DNA of 64,000 bases from Mycobacterium yunnanensis (lineage in GTDB: Bacteria > Actinomycetota > Actinomycetes > Mycobacteriales > Mycobacteriaceae): contig NZ_JACKVK010000008.1 of NCBI RefSeq assembly GCF_025823185.1, positions 670,312-734,311 on the forward strand, given 5' to 3'. Shown here piece by piece: positions 1 to 8,433 of the stretch. The translations under genes were made by a program, and so were the position numbers. The notes under the pieces are model-generated. The model saw only the letters and a list, made by a program, of their open reading frames with translations, was not told the DNA's origin and did not search any database. The number at the start of each line of letters is the position of its first letter. The stretch's first letter is position 1.

Positions 1-1
1 A

Positions 2-244
2 TCCACCGACCAACGCAACACCGCGCTACCGGGCTGGCTGCACTTCTACAATCACCACCGAGCCCACTCCGCCATCGGAGGCCGCCCACCAGTCACCAGA
101 CTGACCAACCTCCCTGGACATCACAGCTACTGCAGGTGTACACCCCCATGCCGGGCAGAATTCGCGCGAGCAAGGTCGGCAAGTAGCTCGAGAACCGCAT
201 GGTGGTGTGAAGACCACGGATCCGCCACTGAGGGGGATCGGTGA
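2..244 (+). mobile_element. IS481-type transposase, C-terminal end (cut by the window edge)
   Basis: An open frame enters from the left edge and runs about 80 codons to a TGA. It reads ...LPGWLHFYNHHRAHSAIGG... then RPPVTRLTNLPGHH, which is the usual end of the DDE integrase domain of IS481-family transposases, including the final Asn-His-His-Arg-x-His region. The last 30 or so codons after LPGHH are not typical, so the 3' end may be altered or read through into flanking DNA. No terminal inverted repeat could be recognised. Whether the element is intact cannot be judged because its 5' part is outside the window. It marks the left boundary of the polysaccharide island and is a plausible agent of its mobilisation. 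Confidence 0.75.
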
Positions 245-889
245 CGGAGTCCGGGCCTTCTGGGGAGCCGGGGGGGTCCCACGGCGAGGCTAGCGAGATC
301 AGGTGGCTAGCGAGGATTGCGGTGATGAACAGCAGTTGAACGCCCAGCCATCGCATAGCGCGAGGCGCGCTCACTAATCAGGCAGGCACGAAGTACGACG
401 AACATCTTCGGTGCATCGCCAAGTTCGCATGGCGTCGGCAACGCTATTGCGAATGCGAGCGGATGGACGCTGCATCCGTGGGTGTGTGGCATCTCGACGT
501 GCCCGGCGCGAACTGTCCGCGGCCGATTATGGAAATGCCAGGGAACTGAGGTCAGCTGGCAATCTGTTCGCCGCCGCCGAGGCAGACGTGCGACAGGTTG
601 GCAAACGGAAAGTCGCATGTGACACAGGCGCCGTCGGTGCTCTCCGGCACTGGCCGTGGTTGGTGAGGTGCATGAATCAAAGCCCCCCACGCGTTGCCCG
701 GCAGTGTCAGTAGACCATTGATCATCATTTCCCCCGATATCGATCGGCGCAAGCTCCCCCTGGCCGATGAAAGAACATTAGCCCAAGGCAACGCTTCGTG
801 TATCGGGGATAACCCTGGTGTTCTCAGAACGTCGCCGGCCCCGATCGTGTTCCAAACGCGCTGGTCAACGAATTAACCACGCTGATCAT
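245..889. other. No gene recognised
   Basis: This 645-base stretch between the transposase tail and the phosphatase gene holds only short open frames with no recognisable protein family and no convincing ribosome-binding site. It reads like decayed or insertion-derived flanking sequence. No terminal repeats, tRNA or strong hairpin were seen. Confidence 0.5.
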
Positions 890-1405
890 TCAGTCTCGGC
901 AAACGTCGAGAATAGGGTTTAGCAGGTGAGCGATCTGGGTTCCGATCTCAGCAAAGACTGCCGGTGATTGACCGATGGGGTCGGGGATGTCGAGGCTGTC
1001 GTCCGCGTTCACCGTAGATCTTTTCGCAGCGAGGTCGGCGACGGTTCGTACGCCGTGGTCGGAGATCAATCGAGCAGCCTCCGTGAGTACGAAGGTCCGG
1101 TGAAGTCGCTGGGGCGCTAGCGCCAGTACGGCATCTCGGTGCTCCCGCGTCATGGTCAGAATGAGGTCTGCCGCTGAGGCAATCTTTAGGTTGAGCTGTC
1201 GCGCGGCAAAGTCGGAATGACTTCCGCCCAATTTATGGAGTACTTGTGCAGCGTCAGGATGGATGGGACGTCCGATCACGGCGCGGGTGCCAGCGCTCGA
1301 CGTCTCAAACTGTGCCAACCCTCGCTGAGCTCCGGACGCCGCGGCGAGGCGCTCCGCCGTGGGTGATCGGCATATGTTTCCAGTGCAAACGAACAGGACG
1401 TGCAG
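890..1405 (-). CDS. Low-molecular-weight protein-tyrosine phosphatase (apparent CTG start)
   Basis: This 171-residue protein hydrolyses phosphotyrosine on cytoplasmic targets. The P-loop CTGNICRSP (the C-x5-R-S signature) sits at residues 7-15 and the acid loop IPDPIG lies near the C-terminus, so the active site is complete. The only start that includes the P-loop is CTG at 1405: an in-frame TGA lies four codons upstream and no ATG, GTG or TTG falls between. GAGGAG lies 5 bases before the CTG. An annotation starting at the next TTG (1318) would lose the catalytic cysteine. In polysaccharide loci such phosphatases act on the BY-kinase, and one is encoded at 19002-20468, so I infer Wzb-like function. 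The family assignment is firm; the start codon is probable. Confidence 0.88.
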   Translation of the reverse strand: MHVLFVCTGNICRSPTAERLAAASGAQRGLAQFETSSAGTRAVIGRPIHPDAAQVLHKLGGSHSDFAARQLNLKIASAADLILTMTREHRDAVLALAPQRLHRTFVLTEAARLISDHGVRTVADLAAKRSTVNADDSLDIPDPIGQSPAVFAEIGTQIAHLLNPILDVCRD

Positions 1406-1410
1406 CTCTA

Positions 1411-1416
1411 CTCCTC
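1411..1416 (-). promoter_or_regulatory. Ribosome-binding site deciding the CTG start
   Basis: On the minus strand GAGGAG is followed by five bases (TAGAG) and then CTG. This is the best Shine-Dalgarno match in the area and its spacing fits CTG at 1405. An ATG in the same stretch is in another frame. Confidence 0.65.
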
Positions 1417-1570
1417 ATATTCGACTCACGACCGCTCACGACCGCACGTTTGGCATATGGGTCCGGTTAGGGGCGCAGAGACGGCCGCGATCACATCGTA
1501 TTCGGGAGCTTGAGTGAGGTGGGCGTCGGCGACGAATGCTACATGACTTGGCAGTAGTTAGGCTCTGTCG

Positions 1571-2086
1571 GTGCGACTTTCGGTGAAGACATGTGCTATC
1601 GCCGCCGCGGTGCTTGTCGTTGGGTACCTATCGTTACCACTGCTTACCAACCCAATCTCGAATGGTTGGGACTTGCCAGCGAGCCCTCCGGTGTCGCAGC
1701 AGTCTGTCGTCACCGACGCCGGACTAACGATGTCGGTGTTGACTGCTTCATCCCGCGATGAAGTTGGCCCGTACGCAGAGGGGCCGTGGGTGGTTGTAAC
1801 GCTCCACCTACGGAATGGCACTTCAACGCCAAAACTCTTTGCTCCGATGTTTCAACAACTGTTCGTGAATGGGCGGGAATGTGTCGCCAACCAGTTGGCA
1901 GGGGAAGTTGCCTATCCAGGCATACCGGCGGCGCAGTCGTTGAAGGCTCAATCGGAGGCCGAGGTCGCGGTCGCCTTTCGAGTCAGCGGCGCTCGCGCCG
2001 AGCGGTTCAGCCAAGTTCCCGTGGTCCTTGTGGTCCGAGGAAGTGTCGAATCACCCGGCACGCCGATAGATCTGAACCTGCGCTAG
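1571..2086 (+). CDS. Secreted or membrane-anchored DUF4352/MPT63-like immunoglobulin-fold protein
   Basis: This 171-residue protein begins at GTG. Its N-terminal segment (residues 9-27, AIAAAVLVVGYLSLPLL) is a signal peptide or membrane anchor with no clear lipobox. The rest is beta-rich, with a VVVTLHLRNGT stretch near residue 76 and a late VAVAFRVSG strand, which resembles DUF4352 and MPT63-type immunoglobulin-like domains of actinobacterial exported proteins. It lies between the phosphatase (divergent) and UDP-glucose dehydrogenase (same strand, 164 bases downstream). Its role in polysaccharide assembly or binding is only suggested by position. The ribosome-binding site is weak. Confidence 0.7.
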   Translation: MRLSVKTCAIAAAVLVVGYLSLPLLTNPISNGWDLPASPPVSQQSVVTDAGLTMSVLTASSRDEVGPYAEGPWVVVTLHLRNGTSTPKLFAPMFQQLFVNGRECVANQLAGEVAYPGIPAAQSLKAQSEAEVAVAFRVSGARAERFSQVPVVLVVRGSVESPGTPIDLNLR

Positions 2087-2250
2087 GTGTGAAGCAGGCG
2101 AGCGGACGTCCTGTCCGACGCTTCGGAAAGAACGCGACCACCGGTGAGGCGCCGCGAGGGCGTGAAGGCGCGAGGTGTGGTGAGATTGTGGTCGTTGGTT
2201 CGGGGTGGGACGCGCCGCAAGTGGGTGCATCATGGTCGCAGGGGGAAGCA

Positions 2251-3579
2251 ATGGGCAGCCGAATAGCTGTTTTTGGCACTGGCTACTTGGGTGCTACGCA
2301 CGCCGCGTGCATGGCCGAGTTGGGCCACGAAGTGATTGGTGTGGACGTTGACGAAAGCAAGCTCGCAAAACTAGCCGCCGGTGAGGCGCCATTCTTCGAA
2401 CCGGGCCTGGATGAAGTGCTGCAGGCGAATATCGATGCCGGTCGATTGAATTTTACGTCGTCGTACGCAGAGGCTGCAGAGTTCGCTGACATCCACTTCA
2501 TCGGGGTCGCAACGCCTCAGCGGCGCGGCGAGTTCGCGGCGGATGTCAATTTCGTTGACTCGGTAGTGGCCACGTTGGCCCCACTGCTCACACGACCTTC
2601 TGTGATCTTCGGAAAGTCGACCGTTCCAGTTGGTACAGCGGCCAGGTTGGGCGCGATGGCTCGCGAACTGTCCAGTCTCGGCGACGCGGTGGAAGTCGCC
2701 TGGAATCCAGAATTCCTACGAGAGGGCTTCGCGGTGAAGGACACCCTTCATCCAGACCGAATAGTCCTCGGAGTTGATGTGATGACGCCTGGCCGAGCCG
2801 AAGAAGCGGCTCGGGAGGTTTATGCCGACATCCTCGCCGAAGGGGTTCCCTTTCTCGTCACTGATCGAGAAACGGCGGAGCTGGTGAAGACGGCCGCAAA
2901 TGCCTTCTTGGCCACGAAGATATCGTTCATCAACGCCATGGCGGAGGTCTGCGAAGCGGCGGGTGCAGACGTATCCGAACTCGCCGACGCCATCGGCTAC
3001 GACGCTCGTATCGGTAGGCGGTTTCTCAACGCCGGAATCGGATTTGGCGGCGGATGTCTTCCTAAAGACATCCGCGCATTCATGGCCCGTGCGGGTGAGT
3101 TGGGCGCCAATCAGGCCCTTACGTTCCTCCGTGAGGTCGACAGCATCAACATGAGGCGCCGCACCAGGATGATGGAGATGACCAGAGAGGTTGCGGGCGG
3201 ATCTCTTATCGGCGCGCGAGTGGCGGTTTTGGGTGCGGCCTTCAAACCAGATTCCGACGACATACGAGACTCACCTGCGCTCAACATTGCCGGCCAGATT
3301 CAGCTTCAGGGCGCCTCGGTCACCGTTTACGACCCAAAGGCGATTGAGAATTCTCGAACACTCTTCCCGACCTTGGGATATGCCGCAGATGTTCGAGAGG
3401 CCTGCGACGGGGCGGACATCACTCTGGTGCTCACTGAATGGGAGGAGTTTCGACGACTTGAGCCAGCGTACCTCGACTCGATAGTCCGCCAGCGAAGAAT
3501 AATCGACGGTCGGAACTGTCTGGACCAAGCCAAGTGGCGTGGCGCAGGTTGGGAATACCGAGGTGTCGGACGGCGATAG
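2251..3579 (+). CDS. udgA: UDP-glucose 6-dehydrogenase
   Basis: This 442-residue cytoplasmic enzyme oxidises UDP-glucose to UDP-glucuronate with two NAD+. It starts with a Rossmann motif (VFGTGYLG, residues 7-14), has the STVPVG segment of the family near residue 130, and carries the catalytic cysteine at residue 269 in GFGGGCLPKD, followed by the C-terminal UDP-binding domain. The length is normal. ATG 2251 is preceded by GGGGGAAG and begins exactly at the nucleotide-binding strand; the open frame upstream to 1786 overlaps another gene in a different frame and is spurious. It supplies the uronic acid donor for the island and probably the substrate of the epimerase at 11518-12471. Confidence 0.95.
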   Translation: MGSRIAVFGTGYLGATHAACMAELGHEVIGVDVDESKLAKLAAGEAPFFEPGLDEVLQANIDAGRLNFTSSYAEAAEFADIHFIGVATPQRRGEFAADVNFVDSVVATLAPLLTRPSVIFGKSTVPVGTAARLGAMARELSSLGDAVEVAWNPEFLREGFAVKDTLHPDRIVLGVDVMTPGRAEEAAREVYADILAEGVPFLVTDRETAELVKTAANAFLATKISFINAMAEVCEAAGADVSELADAIGYDARIGRRFLNAGIGFGGGCLPKDIRAFMARAGELGANQALTFLREVDSINMRRRTRMMEMTREVAGGSLIGARVAVLGAAFKPDSDDIRDSPALNIAGQIQLQGASVTVYDPKAIENSRTLFPTLGYAADVREACDGADITLVLTEWEEFRRLEPAYLDSIVRQRRIIDGRNCLDQAKWRGAGWEYRGVGRR

Positions 3580-3636
3580 ATGCTGCCTCTCGATCAAGCT
3601 CCGGCGAGGGGGGATTTAGAGGTCGATGTTCGAACG

Positions 3637-4188
3637 CTACCGGGCTCTATATCGTCCGGCTGCGGGAGCTAGGTACACCGAACCGGCCTCAACCTCGCCG
3701 CCAGTTACGAGCGCCGTAGCTCCGACTACTGCGTCACGTCTGATTAAGGAACCTCGAAGTATGGTGGCGCGGGCAGCGACCCAAGCTCCGTCTTCGATGA
3801 CAATTGGCCCATTGTCGAACTCAAAGGTGGGCGATCTCCGACTGTGACTGCCGGTGCACAACAGAACGCCCTGAGAAATACACACGTCCGAACCGATGGT
3901 GACGGGTTCCAGATTGAGAATCCAGGCGTTCTCGCCTATCCAGCTGTTATTTCCGATCGACAACTTCCATGGCCAATGAATACGCACATTGTGGCGTAGG
4001 ACTACGCCTTCTCCGATCGTCGCGCCAAAGAGGCGGAGAATCATGATCCTCACCCGACCAGGGCACCACCATCGCATGATTATCGAACCGGAAACCAACA
4101 GCCAACAAACTTGCCAGACGACAGATCTTCCACGGCTATACCCGGCGCCGGTAAAACCCGCGAGGCTCCGTCGAACGTGCTCTGCCAT
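3637..4188 (-). CDS. WcaF-type O-acetyltransferase (left-handed beta-helix)
   Basis: This 183-residue protein has hexapeptide repeats from about residue 75 to the end, including IGNNSWIGENAWI and IGSDVCISQGVLL. These are typical of the left-handed beta-helix acetyltransferases that modify colanic acid and other capsules (WcaF group). The N-terminal hydrophobic stretch before GATIGEGVVLRHN is also usual in that group. ATG 4188 has AGGAG seven bases upstream, better than the in-frame start 11 codons earlier. It converges with the UDP-glucose dehydrogenase gene. By family it would O-acetylate a sugar of the repeat unit using acetyl-CoA; the exact acceptor is unknown. Confidence 0.85.
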   Translation of the reverse strand: MAEHVRRSLAGFTGAGYSRGRSVVWQVCWLLVSGSIIMRWWCPGRVRIMILRLFGATIGEGVVLRHNVRIHWPWKLSIGNNSWIGENAWILNLEPVTIGSDVCISQGVLLCTGSHSRRSPTFEFDNGPIVIEDGAWVAARATILRGSLIRRDAVVGATALVTGGEVEAGSVYLAPAAGRYRAR

Positions 4189-4307
4189 GTTCCATCTCCT
4201 CTGAGCCGTTGTTGTTGGCATCGCGGCTAGTTTGCGCGTTGGGTACGTCTAAGACTTTTGGGTTCTAATTGCTCCGACGCGACTTCCAGCAGTCGACAGC
4301 GGCTGGC

Positions 4308-5018
4308 TTACGGTGCGGGGACCGCCTGAACCTGCTGAGCTAGCAGCGGCGCTAGCTTCTCCGCGATGTACTGGTGCCCGGCGTCAGTTGGATGGACGCC
4401 GTCTTTGCCGATCAAGTCGGGTCTCCCGACAAACCACCCATCCGCGATGGGATCGATGAAGACTGCACCAGCGGCCTGGGCTTCGGCCCTCACGATGTCT
4501 CGGGCTTGTAGGACCCCAGGGGATGGGTTGGCATCGACCCACGGCGGGCCGACCACGAACAGTCCTGCGCCCGGCGCCGCGGCGCGCGCATCGCTGAAGG
4601 TTCGCCTTACAGCAGAAATCAATTCTGGCGCAGCCACATTCGTATCATTGCGAGAGCCGAAGAACACCACGAGCTTGTCCTTCGGCCTAACAACCGACGG
4701 TATCAAGTCGGCGAATACCCGAGCCCGCTGATTCCCAAGCGCGGCGTATCCTGCGCCACTCTCGACGGCGACGTCGGGATCGATCGGGGTGCCCTGCTCC
4801 CTAAGCTGCGATGTCACAAGCGAGGGCCAACTTCGAGGGCCCTTGCCTCCCATCGGGGAGCCGCCCGTGTACGAGTCACCGATAATCGCCATGGGGACGC
4901 CGGGCTTGGTTTCGACCGAGGGAGGGGCCGTGTACTTTGATGTGTAATCTGGCGGATTCTGTTGACAGCCAATGAGAACCGACATGAGAGTAAGAAGCAG
5001 AACGGAAAGATATCGCAA
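4308..5018 (-). CDS. SGNH/GDSL-family hydrolase lipoprotein
   Basis: This 236-residue protein has a signal sequence ending in a lipobox (VLIGC, cysteine near residue 18). The SGNH blocks are all present: GDSYTGG with the nucleophilic serine, a glycine block (SGAGYA), GSRND in place of the usual GxND, and the catalytic DGVHPTDAGH near the C-terminus. The TTG start at 5018 was chosen because GGGGG lies seven bases upstream and it gives a compact lipoprotein signal peptide; a TTG ten codons earlier is less well placed. It is an outward-facing, membrane-anchored esterase, likely a carbohydrate acetylesterase or acyltransferase given the adjacent WcaF-type acetyltransferase on the same strand. The substrate is inferred. 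Confidence 0.83.
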   Translation of the reverse strand: MRYLSVLLLTLMSVLIGCQQNPPDYTSKYTAPPSVETKPGVPMAIIGDSYTGGSPMGGKGPRSWPSLVTSQLREQGTPIDPDVAVESGAGYAALGNQRARVFADLIPSVVRPKDKLVVFFGSRNDTNVAAPELISAVRRTFSDARAAAPGAGLFVVGPPWVDANPSPGVLQARDIVRAEAQAAGAVFIDPIADGWFVGRPDLIGKDGVHPTDAGHQYIAEKLAPLLAQQVQAVPAP

Positions 5019-5449
5019 AGCACAACCCCCGGGCCTATCAGTAGTCAACTCTGGCGAAGTCTACGGCACCCGCGGCCGAGGATCTGTGGTCGTGAATTCG
5101 TAGCGCACGCTCGATGTGCCAGATCCGGCGAAGAGCGGTAACCGCCCAGTGGTGTGACGTGCACGTGGAGCGGTGTTCCATGGATGCGGTGTCGGGGTGG
5201 TGTTGTCTGCCATCCAGGTTCGTCGTCTGTGGTCGGTCGTTGCGACATCGACGGATTGACCGGTTAGCCGTTATCCTGCTGCGACAGCGACAATTTGTTT
5301 GGTCCGGGGGGATGAAGTGACAACAACCTATCGACGCAGGTTTGGTCTGAGGACGCGTGTCGAAAGAAGCGCCCAGGCGAATTCGACTGCGAGGGGAGAG
5401 GTCGTGCGGTTCGGTCACGCTCCGGCCCAGGGACCTCATAGGACGCCCG
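5019..5449. other. Divergent promoter region with a possible 47-codon leader ORF
   Basis: This region separates the SGNH gene (minus) from the first glycosyltransferase gene (plus) and should contain promoters for both, though I could not assign reliable -35/-10 pairs. A GTG at 5317, preceded by a run of six G, opens a 47-codon frame that ends at 5460, eleven bases inside the glycosyltransferase gene. The peptide matches nothing I know. It may be a coupled leader peptide or chance. Confidence 0.35.
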
Positions 5450-6559
5450 ATGCAGAATAGTGGACAAAGCACGCGAACCAAAATCAGTGTTTGCGTCTTC
5501 ATCCCTGATTTCGACTATGGCGGTGCGCAGAAACAGTGCATCCTCTTGCTCAACGAGCTTCAGCGGCGCGACGACGTAGCTGTGACTTTGATTCGCTTCC
5601 GGAAGGGGGCCCAGGACCACCTCTTGAAAACCGAAGGCTTGCGGAACGAGTTCGTCGATGTCCGCTCAAATTTTGACGTCCGCGCTATTTTGGCTGTTGG
5701 TCGGTTGGTATCAGCATCGCATGCTGACATCATTATGTCTTGGGTCCGCGTATGCGACGTGTATTCATATTTCGTGCGGCTGGGGCACCCGCGCTTGAAA
5801 TGGGTGCTGACGCAGCGTAATTCGAGCCATCCCAATAACTTGATCTTTCGTGTACGTGATTTCTTGGGTCGAAGGGCGGACGCGATCGCCGCCAATTCTC
5901 AAGGGGGTGTCGACTGGTGGAGAGAAAAGAATGCGCTTGGGTCCGTTCATCTCGTCGACAACATCGCCGCGCCTCCACTGGCGCGTAGTTCGGATCGCGT
6001 GCCGCGAAGCGTTCTTTATGTGGGCAGGCTAGAGGCGCAAAAAAATGTATTGACGATGATTGAAGCCCTTTTGCGCGTAGTGCAGGCGCAACCTGACGTG
6101 ACAATATGGATATGTGGCGACGGTGCGTTGCGCGCAGAAATGGAGGCCATAGTAGAGGGGGCTCAAGTCGCTAAAAATGTTTCTTTCCTGGGGTTTAGAC
6201 CTAATCCGGGCGAGTGGATGGCGAAATCAACTACTGTCGTGAGTTTAAGTAATCACGAAGGTATGCCCAATGTGCTCATGGAGGCCGTGCAAGCAGGTTG
6301 CCGCATTGTCGCTTCCGCAATCGCGGAGCACACGAACTTTCTCGGTTCCGACTATCCGTTCCTTGTTCGAAATCATCATGATGCGGATGCTGCGGCACAG
6401 TCAATCTTGGATGCCCTGGAAGCGGATGTGTCCCCAAATGAATTGGACCATGCACGCGGGCATTTGGCACGGATGGCGCCACCGGCAGTCGCGGCTAATT
6501 ACATGGACATCTTCCGAGACGTTACCGCTCGCGGTGCAGCTGAAGCGCGGGGGATCTGA
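5450..6559 (+). CDS. GT4-family glycosyltransferase
   Basis: This 369-residue cytoplasmic GT-B enzyme has the N-terminal acceptor domain opening with DFDYGGAQKQ (a glycine-rich loop) and a C-terminal donor domain with VLYVGRLEAQKN near residue 190 and the E-x7-E block EGMPNVLMEA near residue 275. These features define family GT4 (retaining transferases using nucleotide sugars). ATG 5450 has AGGA six bases upstream; the frame extends further upstream without a good start. It is followed after four bases by the next glycosyltransferase, implying an operon. It probably adds one sugar of the lipid-linked repeat unit; donor and acceptor cannot be read from sequence. Confidence 0.88.
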   Translation: MQNSGQSTRTKISVCVFIPDFDYGGAQKQCILLLNELQRRDDVAVTLIRFRKGAQDHLLKTEGLRNEFVDVRSNFDVRAILAVGRLVSASHADIIMSWVRVCDVYSYFVRLGHPRLKWVLTQRNSSHPNNLIFRVRDFLGRRADAIAANSQGGVDWWREKNALGSVHLVDNIAAPPLARSSDRVPRSVLYVGRLEAQKNVLTMIEALLRVVQAQPDVTIWICGDGALRAEMEAIVEGAQVAKNVSFLGFRPNPGEWMAKSTTVVSLSNHEGMPNVLMEAVQAGCRIVASAIAEHTNFLGSDYPFLVRNHHDADAAAQSILDALEADVSPNELDHARGHLARMAPPAVAANYMDIFRDVTARGAAEARGI

Positions 6560-6563
6560 CCAA

Positions 6564-8378
6564 GTGAGCCTAAAGTCATGTCCGCCTCGTAGCACCCGAG
6601 TCGTTGTCATCAGCCATGCCTACAATGGGCCCGGTCGGATGGACCCATTCCTGCCCCTGGGCAGGCAGGTGCACCTCACACTCATCGGCCCGGCAACGCA
6701 CCCCAATGGCCCGCTGGCCGTGCCGGGCAACGGTGATCGGGGCCTCGAAGTTAACGTGATTGCTTTGCGCAGGCTGCACGTGACGGGTTCGCAATTCGCG
6801 CTGCGCGGACTCGCGAAAGCTCTAAGTTCGTCAAGACCTGACATCGTCTGCATCGAATACGACCCCTGGCAATTGCAATTCCTCCAGGCCGCCGCGCTTC
6901 TAGCAGTGACGCGCTCGACTGCTCGCATTGTGCTGGTAGTGAAGAAGAATACCTTCCGAGAACCTCGGTCGCCCACAGGACGAGCAAAGAGGGCAGTTGC
7001 GAAATGGGGAATTGGCAAGGCAAGTGCAATAGTAGTAGCGAGCTCGATGACTCGCGACATGTATATCCGTGATCTAAGCGCCCCAGACTCGAAAATTGTG
7101 GTGCAACCACACCTCGCGATCGATACGAAACGATTTGCACCTCACAGTTCAACTGTCAACTCTGAACGTATCAGAATTGGCTTCGTGGGGAAGATCGGAC
7201 GTACCAAAGGTCTACCCGAGCTGCTATCTGCTTTTGAGGGAATCGAGCGACCTGCTGGGGTAGGGGTTGAGCTTTGGTTAGCTGGTAACTTCGATGACGC
7301 GGAAATAGAGCGAAGGGTCGCTTCGACCAGCGATGTGATCTACGCGGGCGCGTTAAATAACAATGACCTGCATCAGTGTCTGCGACAGATCGACGTGTTT
7401 GTAATGCCAGCCCGGAAGCTACCCGACCATGAGGAGCACGACGGTCGTGCGGTCCTGGAGGCCATGGCATCGGGCCTACCGTGTGTCGTGAGCGACAGCG
7501 GCATTCTGCCCGAATTGGTCTCGCCGCGTGAGGGGCGAGTGTTTCAAGCGGGAAGCGTCTCGCAGTTGAGGTCGTGTCTGCAGGAGCTGGTGGACGATGC
7601 TCCGCTCAGGCGGGAGATGGGCGAACGGTCGCGCCAGCGGACGCTAGTCACCGTCAGTCCAGACGTTCTGGCTGCCTCACGGGCTGCTATTTTTGAGAAG
7701 ACAATAGGGGGAACTGCGTTGAACAGTAGGAATTCAGATGAAGTCGGTTATACGGCCCGGGGCGAGTACTTGGCACAGGATGTCGTGGAAAACTATATCC
7801 CTAATCGCTTTAGTGGACGTTTAGGCCGCTACCGCTTCCAACGCGAGCAACGCGCGGTAAACGACTTGATCGCACAAGTGCCGGCGAATGATGTCGACGA
7901 GATACTGGACTGCCCGACGGGCATTGGACGATGGCTACCCAATCTGGCGACGCTTGAGCCGCGACGCATTGTGGCAATGGACGTTTCGCCGACCATGCTC
8001 GAGCAGGCGCGAACCGTCGCTTTGCCCGGTGTAGCAGTTGACTACCGGGAAGGCGTCGCCGAACAACTTCCGTTCGAGGACCGAAGTGTCGATTTGGTCT
8101 TCTGCCACGCACTCCTGAAGCACTTACCGGAATCCGCGCAGGAGCAAGTGATCAAAGAGCTTGCGAGAGTTGCTTCAAAGAATGTGATCGTCACGGCATC
8201 GGTTCTACGTGGGCCTGCCGGTGCACTTCGTCGAGTGCGGCGGGCAAAGGGTGCGGTAGCAGTGTCGCGAGGCTCGTTCGAAGCGACTGTCGCGCGGAGC
8301 GGATTGCGCGTAGTCGACTCGCGCAAAGCAGCAACTCCGGTCGGCGTTGAGTACTCTTATTTGTTGCGCAAGCTGTAA
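6564..8378 (+). CDS. Bifunctional GT4 glycosyltransferase - SAM-dependent methyltransferase
   Basis: This 604-residue fusion starts at GTG 6564, four bases after the preceding stop. Residues 1 to about 380 form a GT4 glycosyltransferase, with GFVGKIGRTKG near residue 210 and the E-x7-E block EEHDGRAVLEAM near residue 295. From about residue 390 a class I methyltransferase follows: a degenerate SAM-binding loop (LDCPTGIGRW), an acidic strand end (VAMDVSPTML) and a motif resembling DLVFCHALLKHLP. At 7719 an in-frame TTG is preceded by AGGGGGA, so the methyltransferase could also be made separately. The predicted job is to add a sugar and methylate it or a neighbour. The frame is uninterrupted, and the downstream GH28 gene is on the opposite strand. 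Confidence 0.85.
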   Translation: MSLKSCPPRSTRVVVISHAYNGPGRMDPFLPLGRQVHLTLIGPATHPNGPLAVPGNGDRGLEVNVIALRRLHVTGSQFALRGLAKALSSSRPDIVCIEYDPWQLQFLQAAALLAVTRSTARIVLVVKKNTFREPRSPTGRAKRAVAKWGIGKASAIVVASSMTRDMYIRDLSAPDSKIVVQPHLAIDTKRFAPHSSTVNSERIRIGFVGKIGRTKGLPELLSAFEGIERPAGVGVELWLAGNFDDAEIERRVASTSDVIYAGALNNNDLHQCLRQIDVFVMPARKLPDHEEHDGRAVLEAMASGLPCVVSDSGILPELVSPREGRVFQAGSVSQLRSCLQELVDDAPLRREMGERSRQRTLVTVSPDVLAASRAAIFEKTIGGTALNSRNSDEVGYTARGEYLAQDVVENYIPNRFSGRLGRYRFQREQRAVNDLIAQVPANDVDEILDCPTGIGRWLPNLATLEPRRIVAMDVSPTMLEQARTVALPGVAVDYREGVAEQLPFEDRSVDLVFCHALLKHLPESAQEQVIKELARVASKNVIVTASVLRGPAGALRRVRRAKGAVAVSRGSFEATVARSGLRVVDSRKAATPVGVEYSYLLRKL

Positions 8379-8433
8379 GGAACCATCCAGCGCAAGCGGC
8401 CCTGAAGCCGTTCGTTGCAGCGGTGACGGGCAC

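Noticed and set aside
1786..2250. N-terminal extension of UDP-glucose dehydrogenase
   Set aside because: It overlaps the DUF4352-like gene in another frame and has no family sequence; ATG 2251 has a ribosome-binding site and starts at the Rossmann strand.
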